NCBI RefSeq assembly: GCF_003122385.1
Contig: NZ_CP029255.1
Location: 310,001 to 374,000 of the forward strand
Reading direction: 5' to 3'
Origin: Flavobacterium crocinum
GTDB taxonomy: Bacteria; Bacteroidota; Bacteroidia; Flavobacteriales; Flavobacteriaceae
Length of the DNA: 64,000 bases
Shown: positions 55,848 through 64,000 of the stretch, piece after piece
How the letters are laid out: every line of letters starts with the position of its first letter
Position numbering within the stretch: the first letter of the stretch is position 1
The notes under the pieces: model-generated
Databases searched by the model: none
What the model was told of the DNA's origin: nothing
The model's input: only the letters and a program-made list of their open reading frames with translations
Program-made: the position numbers and the translations under genes

Positions 55848-56963
55848 TTATTTTTTTAAGAGTTCTTCGTACATCGACTTGTATGATTCGATCATTTTTA
55901 TTGATGAAAATTCAGACACAACCCATTCTTTTGCATTTCGTCCCATCTTTATCCTTAACTCCCTATCCTTAATTAACTTTTTTAAAGCATCACTAAATTC
56001 CTGTGGATTTTTAGATCTAACTAATAACCCTGTTTTATTATTTAATACAACTTCTGGGATTCCCTCAACCAGAGTCGCCACAGAAGGTAATGAAAAAAAA
56101 CCTGCTTCGACAAACACTAATCCAAAAGCTTCGTAAATTGACGGAATACATAATATATCACTAGATTGATAGAATGGTACAACGTTTGATTGCCAGCCTA
56201 ACAAAGCCACATATTCACTTAAGCCATTATCATTTATGTAATTTTCACAAATCGAGTGTAATTCCCCTGCACCAATAATTCTTAAATATAAAGAATACTG
56301 TTTTTGGTCAATTAATATTTTAAAAGCTTTTAAAAGATTCAATGGATCCTTTTGTTCGTCTAAACGACCTACAAAAAGTAAATTAACTTTATTATTATCT
56401 TTAGATTGTATAGATCCATTTATCTGATTTAATTTTGAAAAATCAATACCATTATGAATAACTTTTATTTTCTTATTAAAGAAAGAGTAATACTTTCCAT
56501 AAAATCTGTTAACCAATATTAACTTATCACAAAAAAAAGTTGAAAAAAATTCAATTAAATAATATACTGTTCTTTTTATCAAATTTTCATTTTCATGAAA
56601 TGCAATTCCATGCACTGTGTGCACAACTCGGCAACCAGCTAATTTTGCTGCTGTTCTCGCTATTATTCCTGACTTTGTAGAATGAGTATGTACGATATCA
56701 TATTTTTCTCTTTTACATAATCTATAAATATCAATAAACGCTTTAATATCGTGTAATCCGATTCTTCTTTTTAAGTGTTTATTATGAAAAACAGTAGTAT
56801 TGATTTTTGAAAACGCATCATCGAATTCAGCATATTCCCCTTCTGTGCCTTCACCACACAAAATATATTTATTTTCAAAATCATTAAGATTTTCTAAAAT
56901 AGAAAATGAAATTTTTTGGGCTCCTGCAAAAACGGGCAACACCACAATATGTAATATTTTCAT
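55848..56963 (-). CDS. Glycosyltransferase family 4 (PglA/WcaI-like)
   Basis: A 371-residue GT4. FAGAQKISFSILENL opening, VHTHSTKSGIIARTAAKLAG near 94, NLLFVGRLDEQKDPLNLLKAF near 200 and EAFGLVFVE (EX7E) near 285. Enzymes of this make often add the second sugar after the WecA/WbpL-type step, and its position just ahead of the WbpV-like gene agrees with that. A 127-base gap separates them. Confidence 0.9.
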   Translation of the reverse strand: MKILHIVVLPVFAGAQKISFSILENLNDFENKYILCGEGTEGEYAEFDDAFSKINTTVFHNKHLKRRIGLHDIKAFIDIYRLCKREKYDIVHTHSTKSGIIARTAAKLAGCRVVHTVHGIAFHENENLIKRTVYYLIEFFSTFFCDKLILVNRFYGKYYSFFNKKIKVIHNGIDFSKLNQINGSIQSKDNNKVNLLFVGRLDEQKDPLNLLKAFKILIDQKQYSLYLRIIGAGELHSICENYINDNGLSEYVALLGWQSNVVPFYQSSDILCIPSIYEAFGLVFVEAGFFSLPSVATLVEGIPEVVLNNKTGLLVRSKNPQEFSDALKKLIKDRELRIKMGRNAKEWVVSEFSSIKMIESYKSMYEELLKK

Positions 56964-57059
56964 TTTATTATCTTAAGCTCTTATTAATATCTTTAGCGTA
57001 ATATATAACTTCATATTCTTTTTATATAAAAATTTTTAGTACTTACTTAACTGCAATAA

Positions 57060-57968
57060 TTATATTGAACCAAATTTCCCTCTTATTCCATCTCTTAATC
57101 CTCTAAATGAAAGTTTAAGATACTTTAATCTATCATTAGAAATCATTGCAAAAATAAAAATCCGAAAAACATTAAACACTAATTCCCTTAGTTTATATCC
57201 CCAACTAACATAAGGACATCTTAACATATATATACTATTTCTTGAAAGATAATATCTACGAATAGGAGAATGAACAGAAATCATTCTACCAAAAAAAGAA
57301 ACACGATTATCTCCAATTTCATGATGCATTAAGGCTCTTTGGATTGCAAATAACTTATAACCTTTTGATTTACATCTAAAAGACCACTCAACATCAATAT
57401 AATCAACAAACAATTCTTCATTCATCAACCCAACTTTATGCAAAACATCTACAGAAATTAGACATCCTGACGCTATTAAAAAAGAAGCTTCAACATTTGA
57501 ACCTTCGGCTGGATTTACTCTCTTTATAAACGGGCCAATATAACGTGTAATTGGATATTGCTCGTTTGTTTTCTCATTAATATATACCGGTCCTACTGCC
57601 CCAACCTTAACTCCTTGATTTTTTAAATCTATTGTAGAAGTGACCAATTCATTAACAAATCCTGATGTAAGAACCGAATCATGATCTAAAATTAAAACAA
57701 AGTTCGAATCCAATTCAATTGCTTTTTTTATACCCTGATTTTGGGCATATCCAAGTCCTAAATTAGAATGATTTGATATTATAAATAACTTAATCTTTTT
57801 TTGTTCTACTAATTCAAGAAATAATTCATTAATTAAATCGAAATTTTTCGAACCATTATCAACATAAACAATGGCATCTACTTGCTCATGAACACTCATA
57901 AATTGCTTTCGTAGAGTGGATAGATCTGGGTTATATGTAACAACTACTGCTGTTGTTTGAAGATTCAT
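57060..57968 (-). CDS. GT2 rhamnosyltransferase-like (RfbF/RfbN type)
   Basis: A 302-residue GT2. TAVVVTYNPDLSTLRKQF, VDAIVYVDNGSKN, NLGLGYAQNQGIKKA and LILDHDSVLTSGF (DHD near 95) match the rhamnosyltransferase branch, as does YPITRYIGPF and VDYIDVEWSFRCKSKGYKLFAI near 189. With rmlACD in the cluster a dTDP-rhamnose donor is reasonable. Upstream of it in reading order lies a decayed-gene stretch. Confidence 0.85.
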   Translation of the reverse strand: MNLQTTAVVVTYNPDLSTLRKQFMSVHEQVDAIVYVDNGSKNFDLINELFLELVEQKKIKLFIISNHSNLGLGYAQNQGIKKAIELDSNFVLILDHDSVLTSGFVNELVTSTIDLKNQGVKVGAVGPVYINEKTNEQYPITRYIGPFIKRVNPAEGSNVEASFLIASGCLISVDVLHKVGLMNEELFVDYIDVEWSFRCKSKGYKLFAIQRALMHHEIGDNRVSFFGRMISVHSPIRRYYLSRNSIYMLRCPYVSWGYKLRELVFNVFRIFIFAMISNDRLKYLKLSFRGLRDGIRGKFGSI

Positions 57969-58493
57969 AATTTTATAAAAATTAATTTTAATGATTTACT
58001 AATTTAAAATAGTCCTTTGGATATATTCTTTCTTGAAATGTACATTATCAGCAAAAATTGAATCAGGAAGATATTGAATTTGCTCTTTATATTTTGAAAC
58101 AATTTATAAACCTTACAATTTATTACTATATATTACTAAATTTTGTATTTCAGAAAAAAACTGTTTTCTAACAGGGACGGTTTGAATATAAATTTTACAA
58201 CATTTCTCCAAAATAAAATCTCGATTTTTATGAGATCCCATTTAGAAATATATTAAAACTCATATAACCCTTAAAATTATTATTAAACTTCTCGTAAAGA
58301 ATTCCACTCATAAAAGCTGTAAAAAAATAAGAATCAAAAAAGCTAATCCAACCATCCGCAAAAAAAAACTTGCGACTAAAATAACAAGATTCTGAAATTT
58401 AAGTTTAGTAAAAGCATACCAGTAGAGTAAGAAAACAATTGGGAGAAATATTAAAAACGGTAAAGATGTAAAAAACATCAAATATACTATATA
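57969..58493 (-). pseudogene. Decayed MBOAT/SGNH O-acetylation genes
   Basis: This 525-base stretch has no intact gene, but the minus strand carries remnants. From the ATG at 58478 it reads MFFTSLPFLIFLPIVFLLYW then FQNLVILVAS, clearly the start of an AlgI-type MBOAT (compare 24620). The frame then slips at a run of nine A (58360-58368) and ends at a stop at 58028-58230. Near the end, 58112-57999 reads YLPDSIFADNVHFKKEY, like the Asp-His block of an SGNH partner, then stops. Most of both genes is missing. It looks like a deletion scar. Confidence 0.72.
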
Positions 58494-59810
58494 TTAAAAT
58501 TTAGACACATTAATTTGAATAGGATATGTAAAGAAATAATATACAAACAACGAAATTCCTAATATAAATGGAAATACGACTAATAAGTTATTTAATTGGA
58601 ATACTATGAAATTTACATCAGTTTCAATATTTATAAATATAATATAAACTAAAAGCAAAAGTATCTTAGATAGAATTTTCAATGAATGGGCGTTAAAAAA
58701 TAGTCTCCTTATATATCCAAGGCAAGTACCGAGAACAAATGAATAGAGAATTGAAAAATATGGTCCAAAATAGATATATCCAAATATGTTGTGCCTTGGA
58801 TTTGGTCCTACTATCATATCAACTGTATAAAACATTTTTGTAAGAGTATATCCGAGAGGTTCAGGAAAAGTTGAAGGATCCACAATCCGAAAAAAACCAA
58901 AAAAACTACCGAAAACTGCAAGAAAAAAATGATCATGAGGCAGATTTTCAATGTATGCATTTGGATAAGCATGCCAGTATACATCTCCATATCCTACAAT
59001 ACGCTGACCTAAAAAAAGAAAAGCATTAGAAGGGCTACCATCAAACGTTATCAAAATTATACAAAAAGCGAAAATCAAGCCTACCAAAACTATTTTGAAT
59101 TGATATTGACGTAATTTTAATAGCAAATCTTTAACCCGTGGATTAGTTTTGTTAAGTATAAGAAAACAGAAATAATTCATTACAAAAAACCACACGCTCG
59201 ATTTAGATCCACTTAAAAAAGTAACCACTAAATGACCTAATAAATAAAAAAATAATGTAGATTTAAATAGGCGTGAGACGTTTTTCTCAACAATAATAAA
59301 ATGCAAAAAGAGATAAAAAGCTACTGCACCCGAAACCTCAGCAAATCTGGTAAATATACCATAGCCACCTGCATCAGCCGTCAAATCAAGTCTAGATTTT
59401 AAAAAAAGAGGAATCCCTAAAGTTGCATAAACAATTATATTTGACAAAAAAAACATAACGAATGAAACAACAAAAAAACATTGCAAAAAAAATACATTTT
59501 CAAATCTAATTTTTGATGTTATAAAAACAATAGGAGAAAATTTATTAAAAAATACAAAACCAGCTAAAAAAGCAAACTGTGTCCCTAAATAATTAATAAA
59601 ATAAAAAGATGAAATCTTAGATGTTGCAAATAAAAACAGTACTACAGAGGCTCCAAAAGCTGATCCTACCAAAGCCATGAATATTGGATCAAGTAGTGAA
59701 AAACAGACTTTTCTAAACAAAAGATAATAGAAAAAGCAAACACCAAGAAAACAACTAAAATATAATAAATAATTATTAGTAAATAATTCAAAAAAATCTA
59801 GAGTATTCAT
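58494..59810 (-). CDS. wzy: Wzy-type oligosaccharide repeat-unit polymerase
   Basis: A 438-residue protein with about 11-12 spans, resembling the O-antigen polymerase/oligosaccharide repeat unit polymerase family. SGSKSSVWFFVMNYF near 207 and the large periplasmic loop RIVGYGDVYWHAYP near 281 with GYIYFGPYFSILYSFVLG near 353 match the pattern seen in such polymerases. It would polymerise undecaprenyl-linked repeat units at the periplasmic face. A matching Wzx flippase is not in the window. One-base overlap with the GT2 gene upstream. Confidence 0.78.
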   Translation of the reverse strand: MNTLDFFELFTNNYLLYFSCFLGVCFFYYLLFRKVCFSLLDPIFMALVGSAFGASVVLFLFATSKISSFYFINYLGTQFAFLAGFVFFNKFSPIVFITSKIRFENVFFLQCFFVVSFVMFFLSNIIVYATLGIPLFLKSRLDLTADAGGYGIFTRFAEVSGAVAFYLFLHFIIVEKNVSRLFKSTLFFYLLGHLVVTFLSGSKSSVWFFVMNYFCFLILNKTNPRVKDLLLKLRQYQFKIVLVGLIFAFCIILITFDGSPSNAFLFLGQRIVGYGDVYWHAYPNAYIENLPHDHFFLAVFGSFFGFFRIVDPSTFPEPLGYTLTKMFYTVDMIVGPNPRHNIFGYIYFGPYFSILYSFVLGTCLGYIRRLFFNAHSLKILSKILLLLVYIIFINIETDVNFIVFQLNNLLVVFPFILGISLFVYYFFTYPIQINVSKF

Positions 59811-60535
59811 TATTTAACAAACTTTAAGCATGCAATAACACAATTTTTAACTACTCTAATTACGAGATTCTTAAGTAATTCAAAAATCGATATTTTACGA
59901 AAAATATAGTCGAAACATATTTTTTGATACCAAGTCCAATTTCCTGCAGAAACTCCAGGTGCAGAATTAATAGATATTGGAAAAAGAGATTTTTTAATCA
60001 ATTCAGTAGGAATAAGGTGAAAAAATAAGTAATCAGAGATTATATATTTCTGACTCACAATATATTCACCATATTTCAAATGAAGTTCTCTTTTATAAAG
60101 TACGGATTGATGCAAGATTATTCCCTTATCATAACTTGCACTAATTAGCTTAAGATGCTGTTTTTTTAAAACATAAAAGTCAGAATATATGAAACCAACT
60201 TTATCGTCAATGTTATTCAAGGAGTTCCAAATTGAGTCCTTGGAATAAAATAAGTCTCCTGAATTCATAAAATTAAGCCATATACCTTTGGAAGCCCGTA
60301 TCCCCTTGTTCATTGCATCATATATTCCCTTGTCCGGCTCACTAATAAAGACAGAGATACTTTCCTCATATCTCTTAATAATATCAATAGTTCCATCTGT
60401 ACTTTGTCCGTCAATTATAATATACTCAATATTAGGGTAACTTTGAGCTAACACAGATTGCATGGTGGATTCAATAGTATCAGCACAATTGTAAGTAGCA
60501 GTTATTATTGAAATTAATGGTACATTATTATTCAT
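59810..60535 (-). CDS. Glycosyltransferase family 2 (tandem paralogue)
   Basis: A 241-residue GT2 of the short WcaA-like kind. LISIITATYNCADTIESTM, YIIIDGQSTDGTIDII, SEPDKGIYDAMNKGI and FMNSGDLFY (GD in place of DXD) near 91. Close paralogue of the next gene upstream, which shares these blocks in order. Eight-base overlap with it. Donor unknown. Confidence 0.89.
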   Translation of the reverse strand: MNNNVPLISIITATYNCADTIESTMQSVLAQSYPNIEYIIIDGQSTDGTIDIIKRYEESISVFISEPDKGIYDAMNKGIRASKGIWLNFMNSGDLFYSKDSIWNSLNNIDDKVGFIYSDFYVLKKQHLKLISASYDKGIILHQSVLYKRELHLKYGEYIVSQKYIISDYLFFHLIPTELIKKSLFPISINSAPGVSAGNWTWYQKICFDYIFRKISIFELLKNLVIRVVKNCVIACLKFVK

Positions 60536-61289
60536 GAAAAGTAGTAATATACACTAAATGAAGTGTGTTTCTAAATAAAAATGGAAGGTAGTGTCGAAAA
60601 TACCAATACCATTTTGACTGTCCTCCTCGGATTTGGTAATTTTCCCATAGTGCATTCTTAAACTTTCTGCTTGAAACCCCCTCCATGGCTTCATAATTAG
60701 AAATAACTTGATCAATGTAGCAGAATCTGTGTCCATCCTTATATAAACTGTAGAATAGATGATCATCTGCTACAATCTTATATTGCAAGTTGAAATTATA
60801 CTTTTTGAACACTTCAGTTGAAACGAAGGATGATTGATGACAGAAAGGCAAGTGATTAGCAATTTGTCCTATTTCAGCTGGCTTTATTATTTTACTATAA
60901 TTACGGTAAACCTTATTTGTATTACCATAAATAACATCACAATCCTCATCAAGAATATTCGATTTTGAAAATAAATCCTCAAGTGTGCTAGTATTATAAA
61001 ATGTATCTCCAGAGTTCATAAAGCATAACCACTTCCCTCGAGAAATAGCTGCTCCCTTGTTCATAGCAGCATAAATTCCTTTATCAGGTTCAGAGACCCA
61101 ATAAGTGATTTTATCTTGGTATTTCTTAATAATATCAACAGTTCCATCAGTACTACCACCATCAATAATAAGATATTCATAATCCTCAAAATACTGATTA
61201 ACAACACTTAAAATAGTTTGTTCAATAGTTGCTACAGCATTGTATGAAACTGTAATTATTGTAAGAAGGGGTGTTTTTGAAATATTCAT
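60528..61289 (-). CDS. Glycosyltransferase family 2 (tandem paralogue)
   Basis: A 253-residue GT2. LLTIITVSYNAVATIEQTI, LIIDGGSTDGTVDII, SEPDKGIYAAMNKGAA and FMNSGDTFY near 93 mirror the downstream paralogue. The second half (HLPFCHQSSFVSTEVF, VADDHLFYSLY) is the family's acceptor side. Read 21 bases after the Gmd-like gene. Donor unknown. Confidence 0.89.
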   Translation of the reverse strand: MNISKTPLLTIITVSYNAVATIEQTILSVVNQYFEDYEYLIIDGGSTDGTVDIIKKYQDKITYWVSEPDKGIYAAMNKGAAISRGKWLCFMNSGDTFYNTSTLEDLFSKSNILDEDCDVIYGNTNKVYRNYSKIIKPAEIGQIANHLPFCHQSSFVSTEVFKKYNFNLQYKIVADDHLFYSLYKDGHRFCYIDQVISNYEAMEGVSSRKFKNALWENYQIRGGQSKWYWYFRHYLPFLFRNTLHLVYITTFHE

Positions 61290-61310
61290 GAATTTTACAA
61301 GTTTTTTTTA

Positions 61311-62291
61311 TTATTTATTAGAAAATTCATTTAATTCTTCCTCAATTAAGATATCTAAAACCTGATAAAAATCAAGTTCATATTGCCAGCCTAATATTGA
61401 TTTTGCAGGAGTATTGTCACCATAAATATCTTCAATATCTGTAGGGCGAATAAAATCATTATCTATGACCAACTTATCAATTGGTACATCTAACTTTTTA
61501 AATACATACTCGATAATAGAACGTAGAGTAATGCTCTTTCCTGAGCAAATAATAAAATCATCTGCTTTTTCAGCCTGTAACATTAGCCACATGGCCTCAA
61601 CATAATTAACAGAAAATCCAAAATCCCTTTTTATATCAATACTTCCTACCTTCAAAAGCCAATCGGAATTATTTCTATTTCGGACTGTTTCGTTTAAAAC
61701 CTTCTTCACAAAAAAACCATTTGACCTCAAAAAAGATTCGTGATTAAACAAAACTCCATTACAAGCATATAAATTATAAGACTCTCTATAATTCACCACA
61801 ATCCAATGTGCAGAAGCTTTTGATATCGCATAAGGACTTAAAGGATGCATAGGTGTATTAATAGTAACAGGCAACTCGATTACTTTACCAAACATTTCGC
61901 TACTCGATGCCTGATAAAATCTAACATCTGGTTTAATGATACGTATGGCTTCCAACAAATTTAAAACAGAAACTATATTAAAATTTATGGTTCCTATGGG
62001 CTGCTTAAATGATAAACCTACTGAACTTTGTGCCGCTAAATTGTATATCTCATCAGGCTTATATTTATTAAGCAATGTAATAACACTCGACAAGTCAAGC
62101 AAATCACACTCCTCCATTGTAACCTCTTTATCAATATTTAAAATTTTTAATTTTTCTAAATTATCTTGATGATAACTTCTTGTAATCCCAATAATTTTAT
62201 ATCCTTTGCTAAATAATAATTTTGAGAGGTAGGCTCCATCCTGACCACTCACTCCTGTAATAAAAGCCGTTTTAGTATATATTTCACTCAT
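61311..62291 (-). CDS. Second GDP-mannose 4,6-dehydratase/RMD-family enzyme
   Basis: SDR of 326 residues, shorter than the gmd at 53671-54789. AFITGVSGQDGAYLSKLLFSKGY, NLAAQSSVGLSFKQPI, YQASSSEMFGK near 127, SPYAISKASAH near 153 (Tyr-Lys) and LFNHESFLRSNGFFVKKVL near 185 place it in the Gmd family. It could be a further Gmd, or act like RMD to make GDP-D-rhamnose or a related 4-keto sugar. Sequence alone does not decide. Lies beside a GT4 gene. Confidence 0.8.
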   Translation of the reverse strand: MSEIYTKTAFITGVSGQDGAYLSKLLFSKGYKIIGITRSYHQDNLEKLKILNIDKEVTMEECDLLDLSSVITLLNKYKPDEIYNLAAQSSVGLSFKQPIGTINFNIVSVLNLLEAIRIIKPDVRFYQASSSEMFGKVIELPVTINTPMHPLSPYAISKASAHWIVVNYRESYNLYACNGVLFNHESFLRSNGFFVKKVLNETVRNRNNSDWLLKVGSIDIKRDFGFSVNYVEAMWLMLQAEKADDFIICSGKSITLRSIIEYVFKKLDVPIDKLVIDNDFIRPTDIEDIYGDNTPAKSILGWQYELDFYQVLDILIEEELNEFSNK

Positions 62292-62298
62292 AATATTC

Positions 62299-63402
62299 TT
62301 AGATAACTGATTTATACACCTCTAAAGTCTCTAAAAAAGTATTATCCCACGAAAATTGTTCCAACCTTTTAAGGCCTTTCTCTTTTAATTTTTGACGTAA
62401 AACATGATTATTGATCAATTCTTCTGCAGATTTTCTCAAAGATTCTCCATTAGTAGGATCAAAATAAAGTGCAGCATCACCTCCAATTTCAGGCAAAGAT
62501 CCTCCATTGCTTAACAAAGCAGGACAACCACAAGCAAAAGACTCTAATACTGGGATTCCAAACCCCTCATATAAACTTGGAAAACAAAAAAATAGAGCAT
62601 GAGTATAATAATTGGCCAACACATTGTCATTACTAATTTTCTTAAAAAAAACTCGATTTTCTAATTTTAATGATTGTATCAAAATTATTTCTCGTGATGA
62701 AAAATCTCCACCTCCCGCACAAATTAATTTCAAATTTGCATCAATCAATAAAGGTGCAATGGCAGTTATAAAAAAATCAAAATTTTTATATATTCCTCTA
62801 TTACCAACAAATAATATATAATCATCATTTACTAGCCTAGTTAATTCCTTCTCACCAACTGTAAGAGAATTACCAAGATACACAACATCAATTTTTGCAG
62901 GATCTACATCAAACAATTCAATGATATCATTTTTTGTAGTTTCTGATATAGAGATAACTTTACTTGCATGTTCTAACAAAAGCTTTTTTTGATTATAAAT
63001 TTTAGTGTCTGCTTTCATATCTTCAAATTGATTTGAAAATTTTTCATGTATCATATCATAAAAAGTGACAACTAAAGGTTTTCCTTTTATTTTGTCAAGA
63101 AAGTAGTCATCATAGTATGTTGGATGAAATACATCAAAAACTCCTTTTTGAATAGTCCTCAATGATTTAATTTCGTTCAAATATGTAACAATTCTTTTTT
63201 TGCCTTTAAATTTCGAATTCGGAAAGAATGATTTTAAATTTGAATCAATATCCTTATTATAGTATGCATTATTACTAAAATAAGTTGCTACATTATAACT
63301 ATTTTCAATTCCGTCAAATCTTGAAATCAACTCAAAAAAATATCTTGAAATACCTCCATATTGTTGTTGGGAAAAAATTTGATGATCAAATTGTATTTTC
63401 AT
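62299..63402 (-). CDS. Glycosyltransferase family 4 (mannosyltransferase-like)
   Basis: A 367-residue GT4. FSQQQYGGISRYFFELI near 12, FHPTYYDDYFL near 93, KVISISETTKNDIIELF near 148 and YILFVGNRGIYKNFDFFI near 194, with EGFGIPVLE (EX7E) near 277 and GGSLPEIGGDAALYFDP near 296. This pattern is that of the WbaZ/MtfB-like mannosyl/rhamnosyl group, which often uses GDP-sugars. Four-base overlap with the gene upstream. Donor inferred. Confidence 0.88.
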   Translation of the reverse strand: MKIQFDHQIFSQQQYGGISRYFFELISRFDGIENSYNVATYFSNNAYYNKDIDSNLKSFFPNSKFKGKKRIVTYLNEIKSLRTIQKGVFDVFHPTYYDDYFLDKIKGKPLVVTFYDMIHEKFSNQFEDMKADTKIYNQKKLLLEHASKVISISETTKNDIIELFDVDPAKIDVVYLGNSLTVGEKELTRLVNDDYILFVGNRGIYKNFDFFITAIAPLLIDANLKLICAGGGDFSSREIILIQSLKLENRVFFKKISNDNVLANYYTHALFFCFPSLYEGFGIPVLESFACGCPALLSNGGSLPEIGGDAALYFDPTNGESLRKSAEELINNHVLRQKLKEKGLKRLEQFSWDNTFLETLEVYKSVI

Positions 63403-64000
63403 TTTTTTTGCAAAATATTATTAATAATTGTTTTTAATGTTTTTTTTATTGAAGTGTAAATTTGATAAATTGGAAAGCAAACATTTAGAAAAAACCATTT
63501 AAGTTTATATTTAAAAGGCATTTTACTTATTGAATTATTAACAAAATCCTTATTAACTTCACTTTGCTTTGAAAAAACAATGAAATTTGATAAAGTTGAT
63601 AGAGTAAAAATCTGTTTCAAATAATTCGTATATGCTTTATCTGAATATTTTTTCAAAGATTGAGGTAATAATTTAAACCATTCAGGTATCTCTCCTAAAT
63701 ATATTTTGACAGATGAATTTACCCAAGACTTTTCAACATTATATACTTCAATACTTTGTGAAGACATTACGCCAATTTTTTTTGAAGAAAACTTACTGAT
63801 TGCAAGTTCCCATAACACTCCAGAATAAGCATGACTAGTTCCCACATATTTTTCAATTACTTCATCATAATTAAGACATTTGGCTCTTTCAGCATTTATT
63901 ATTACATTCCCAAATGGTAGTTTATCCCAAAAAGAGAGAAAAGCATTACCTACATTATTTAAATTATCAATAGCATAGATACCATCTGGATAATCCTTAA
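63399..64000 (-). CDS. C-terminal part of a protein of unknown family (possible glycosyltransferase), cut by right edge
   Basis: The minus-strand frame is open from base 64000 to the stop at 63399, about 200 codons, so the 5' end lies outside the window. A GTG at 63845 is only internal; the reading continues upstream in frame (GNVIINAERAK). Visible blocks such as YVGTSHAYSGVLWELAISKF and GVMSSQSIEVYN look like the acceptor part of a GT2-type enzyme, but no catalytic motif is visible, so I do not assign it. The tail is lysine- and asparagine-rich. It overlaps the GT4 gene by four bases. Confidence 0.45.
   Translation of the reverse strand, partial: KDYPDGIYAIDNLNNVGNAFLSFWDKLPFGNVIINAERAKCLNYDEVIEKYVGTSHAYSGVLWELAISKFSSKKIGVMSSQSIEVYNVEKSWVNSSVKIYLGEIPEWFKLLPQSLKKYSDKAYTNYLKQIFTLSTLSNFIVFSKQSEVNKDFVNNSISKMPFKYKLKWFFLNVCFPIYQIYTSIKKTLKTIINNILQKK

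Noticed and set aside
61311..62291. rmlB (dTDP-glucose dehydratase)
   Set aside because: The motifs (NLAAQSSVGLSFKQPI, LFNHESFLRSNGFF) are those of the Gmd family, not RmlB.
1..64000. CRISPR arrays, tRNA/rRNA, insertion sequences or prophage
   Set aside because: No regularly spaced repeats, cloverleaf, transposase or phage genes were seen on reading both strands.

Overview
The window looks like a chromosomal segment from a Flavobacterium-type member of the Bacteroidota. The DNA is AT-rich. There are almost no Shine-Dalgarno sites ahead of starts, several starts are TTG or GTG, and TAnnTTTG-type -7 promoter boxes are visible. The proteins (PorV/PorQ family, DUF4105, Bacteroidota-style sugar genes) fit the same group. 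No tRNA, rRNA, CRISPR array, insertion sequence or prophage was seen. This placement rests on reading the sequence only; no database search was run.

Region 1 (1-9242) is housekeeping and envelope. It holds recQ (minus strand, cut by the left edge) divergent from a plus-strand run kpsF-tatC-AhpD-like-lptB. Then come a minus-strand pair, a GH25 muramidase-like protein and pssA, and a plus-strand pair, a PorV/PorQ-like outer-membrane protein and a DUF4105 membrane protein. Two intergenic stretches carry degenerate short repeats and hairpins.

Region 2 (9245-64000) is one very large surface-polysaccharide cluster, all on the minus strand and read from high to low coordinates. Many genes overlap by 1-20 bases. 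It continues past the right edge. A hairpin at 45702-45730 is the clearest internal terminator and splits it in two. The promoter-proximal half (45763 to >64000) holds nucleotide-sugar genes: a WbpM/PglF dehydratase, rmlA, rmlD and rmlC (but no rmlB), a PglE-like aminotransferase, a sugar cupin, GDP-L-fucose synthase, Gmd, a WbpV-like reductase and a second Gmd-like enzyme. It also has a WecA/WbpL-type initiating transferase, a Wzy-type polymerase and several glycosyltransferases.

The second half (9245-45626) starts with an ABC exporter (Wzm/Wzt). An acetyltransferase, FkbM methyltransferase and WbsX-type protein follow, then a long series of GT2 and GT4 enzymes with signs of internal duplication, and fucosyltransferases of the GT10, GT23-like and GT11 types. 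A nonulosonate (sialic acid/KDN-like) module follows: a NeuB-type synthase, a NeuA-phosphatase fusion, a pyruvyltransferase-family protein and an unassigned GT-B protein. It also has acyltransferases (acyltransferase-3, and an MBOAT with an SGNH partner), an O-antigen ligase/polymerase and a WcaJ-type initiating transferase at the far end.

Together the genes suggest one or two complex glycans containing L-fucose, rhamnose or a related dTDP-sugar, a QuiNAc/bacillosamine-type residue and a CMP-activated nonulosonate, decorated with acetyl, methyl and possibly pyruvyl groups. Having two initiating transferases, an ABC exporter, a Wzy and a ligase side by side means either two pathways share the locus or the architecture is unusual. 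A 0.5 kb stretch at 57969-58493 is not empty: it holds decayed remains of a second MBOAT/SGNH O-acetylation pair.
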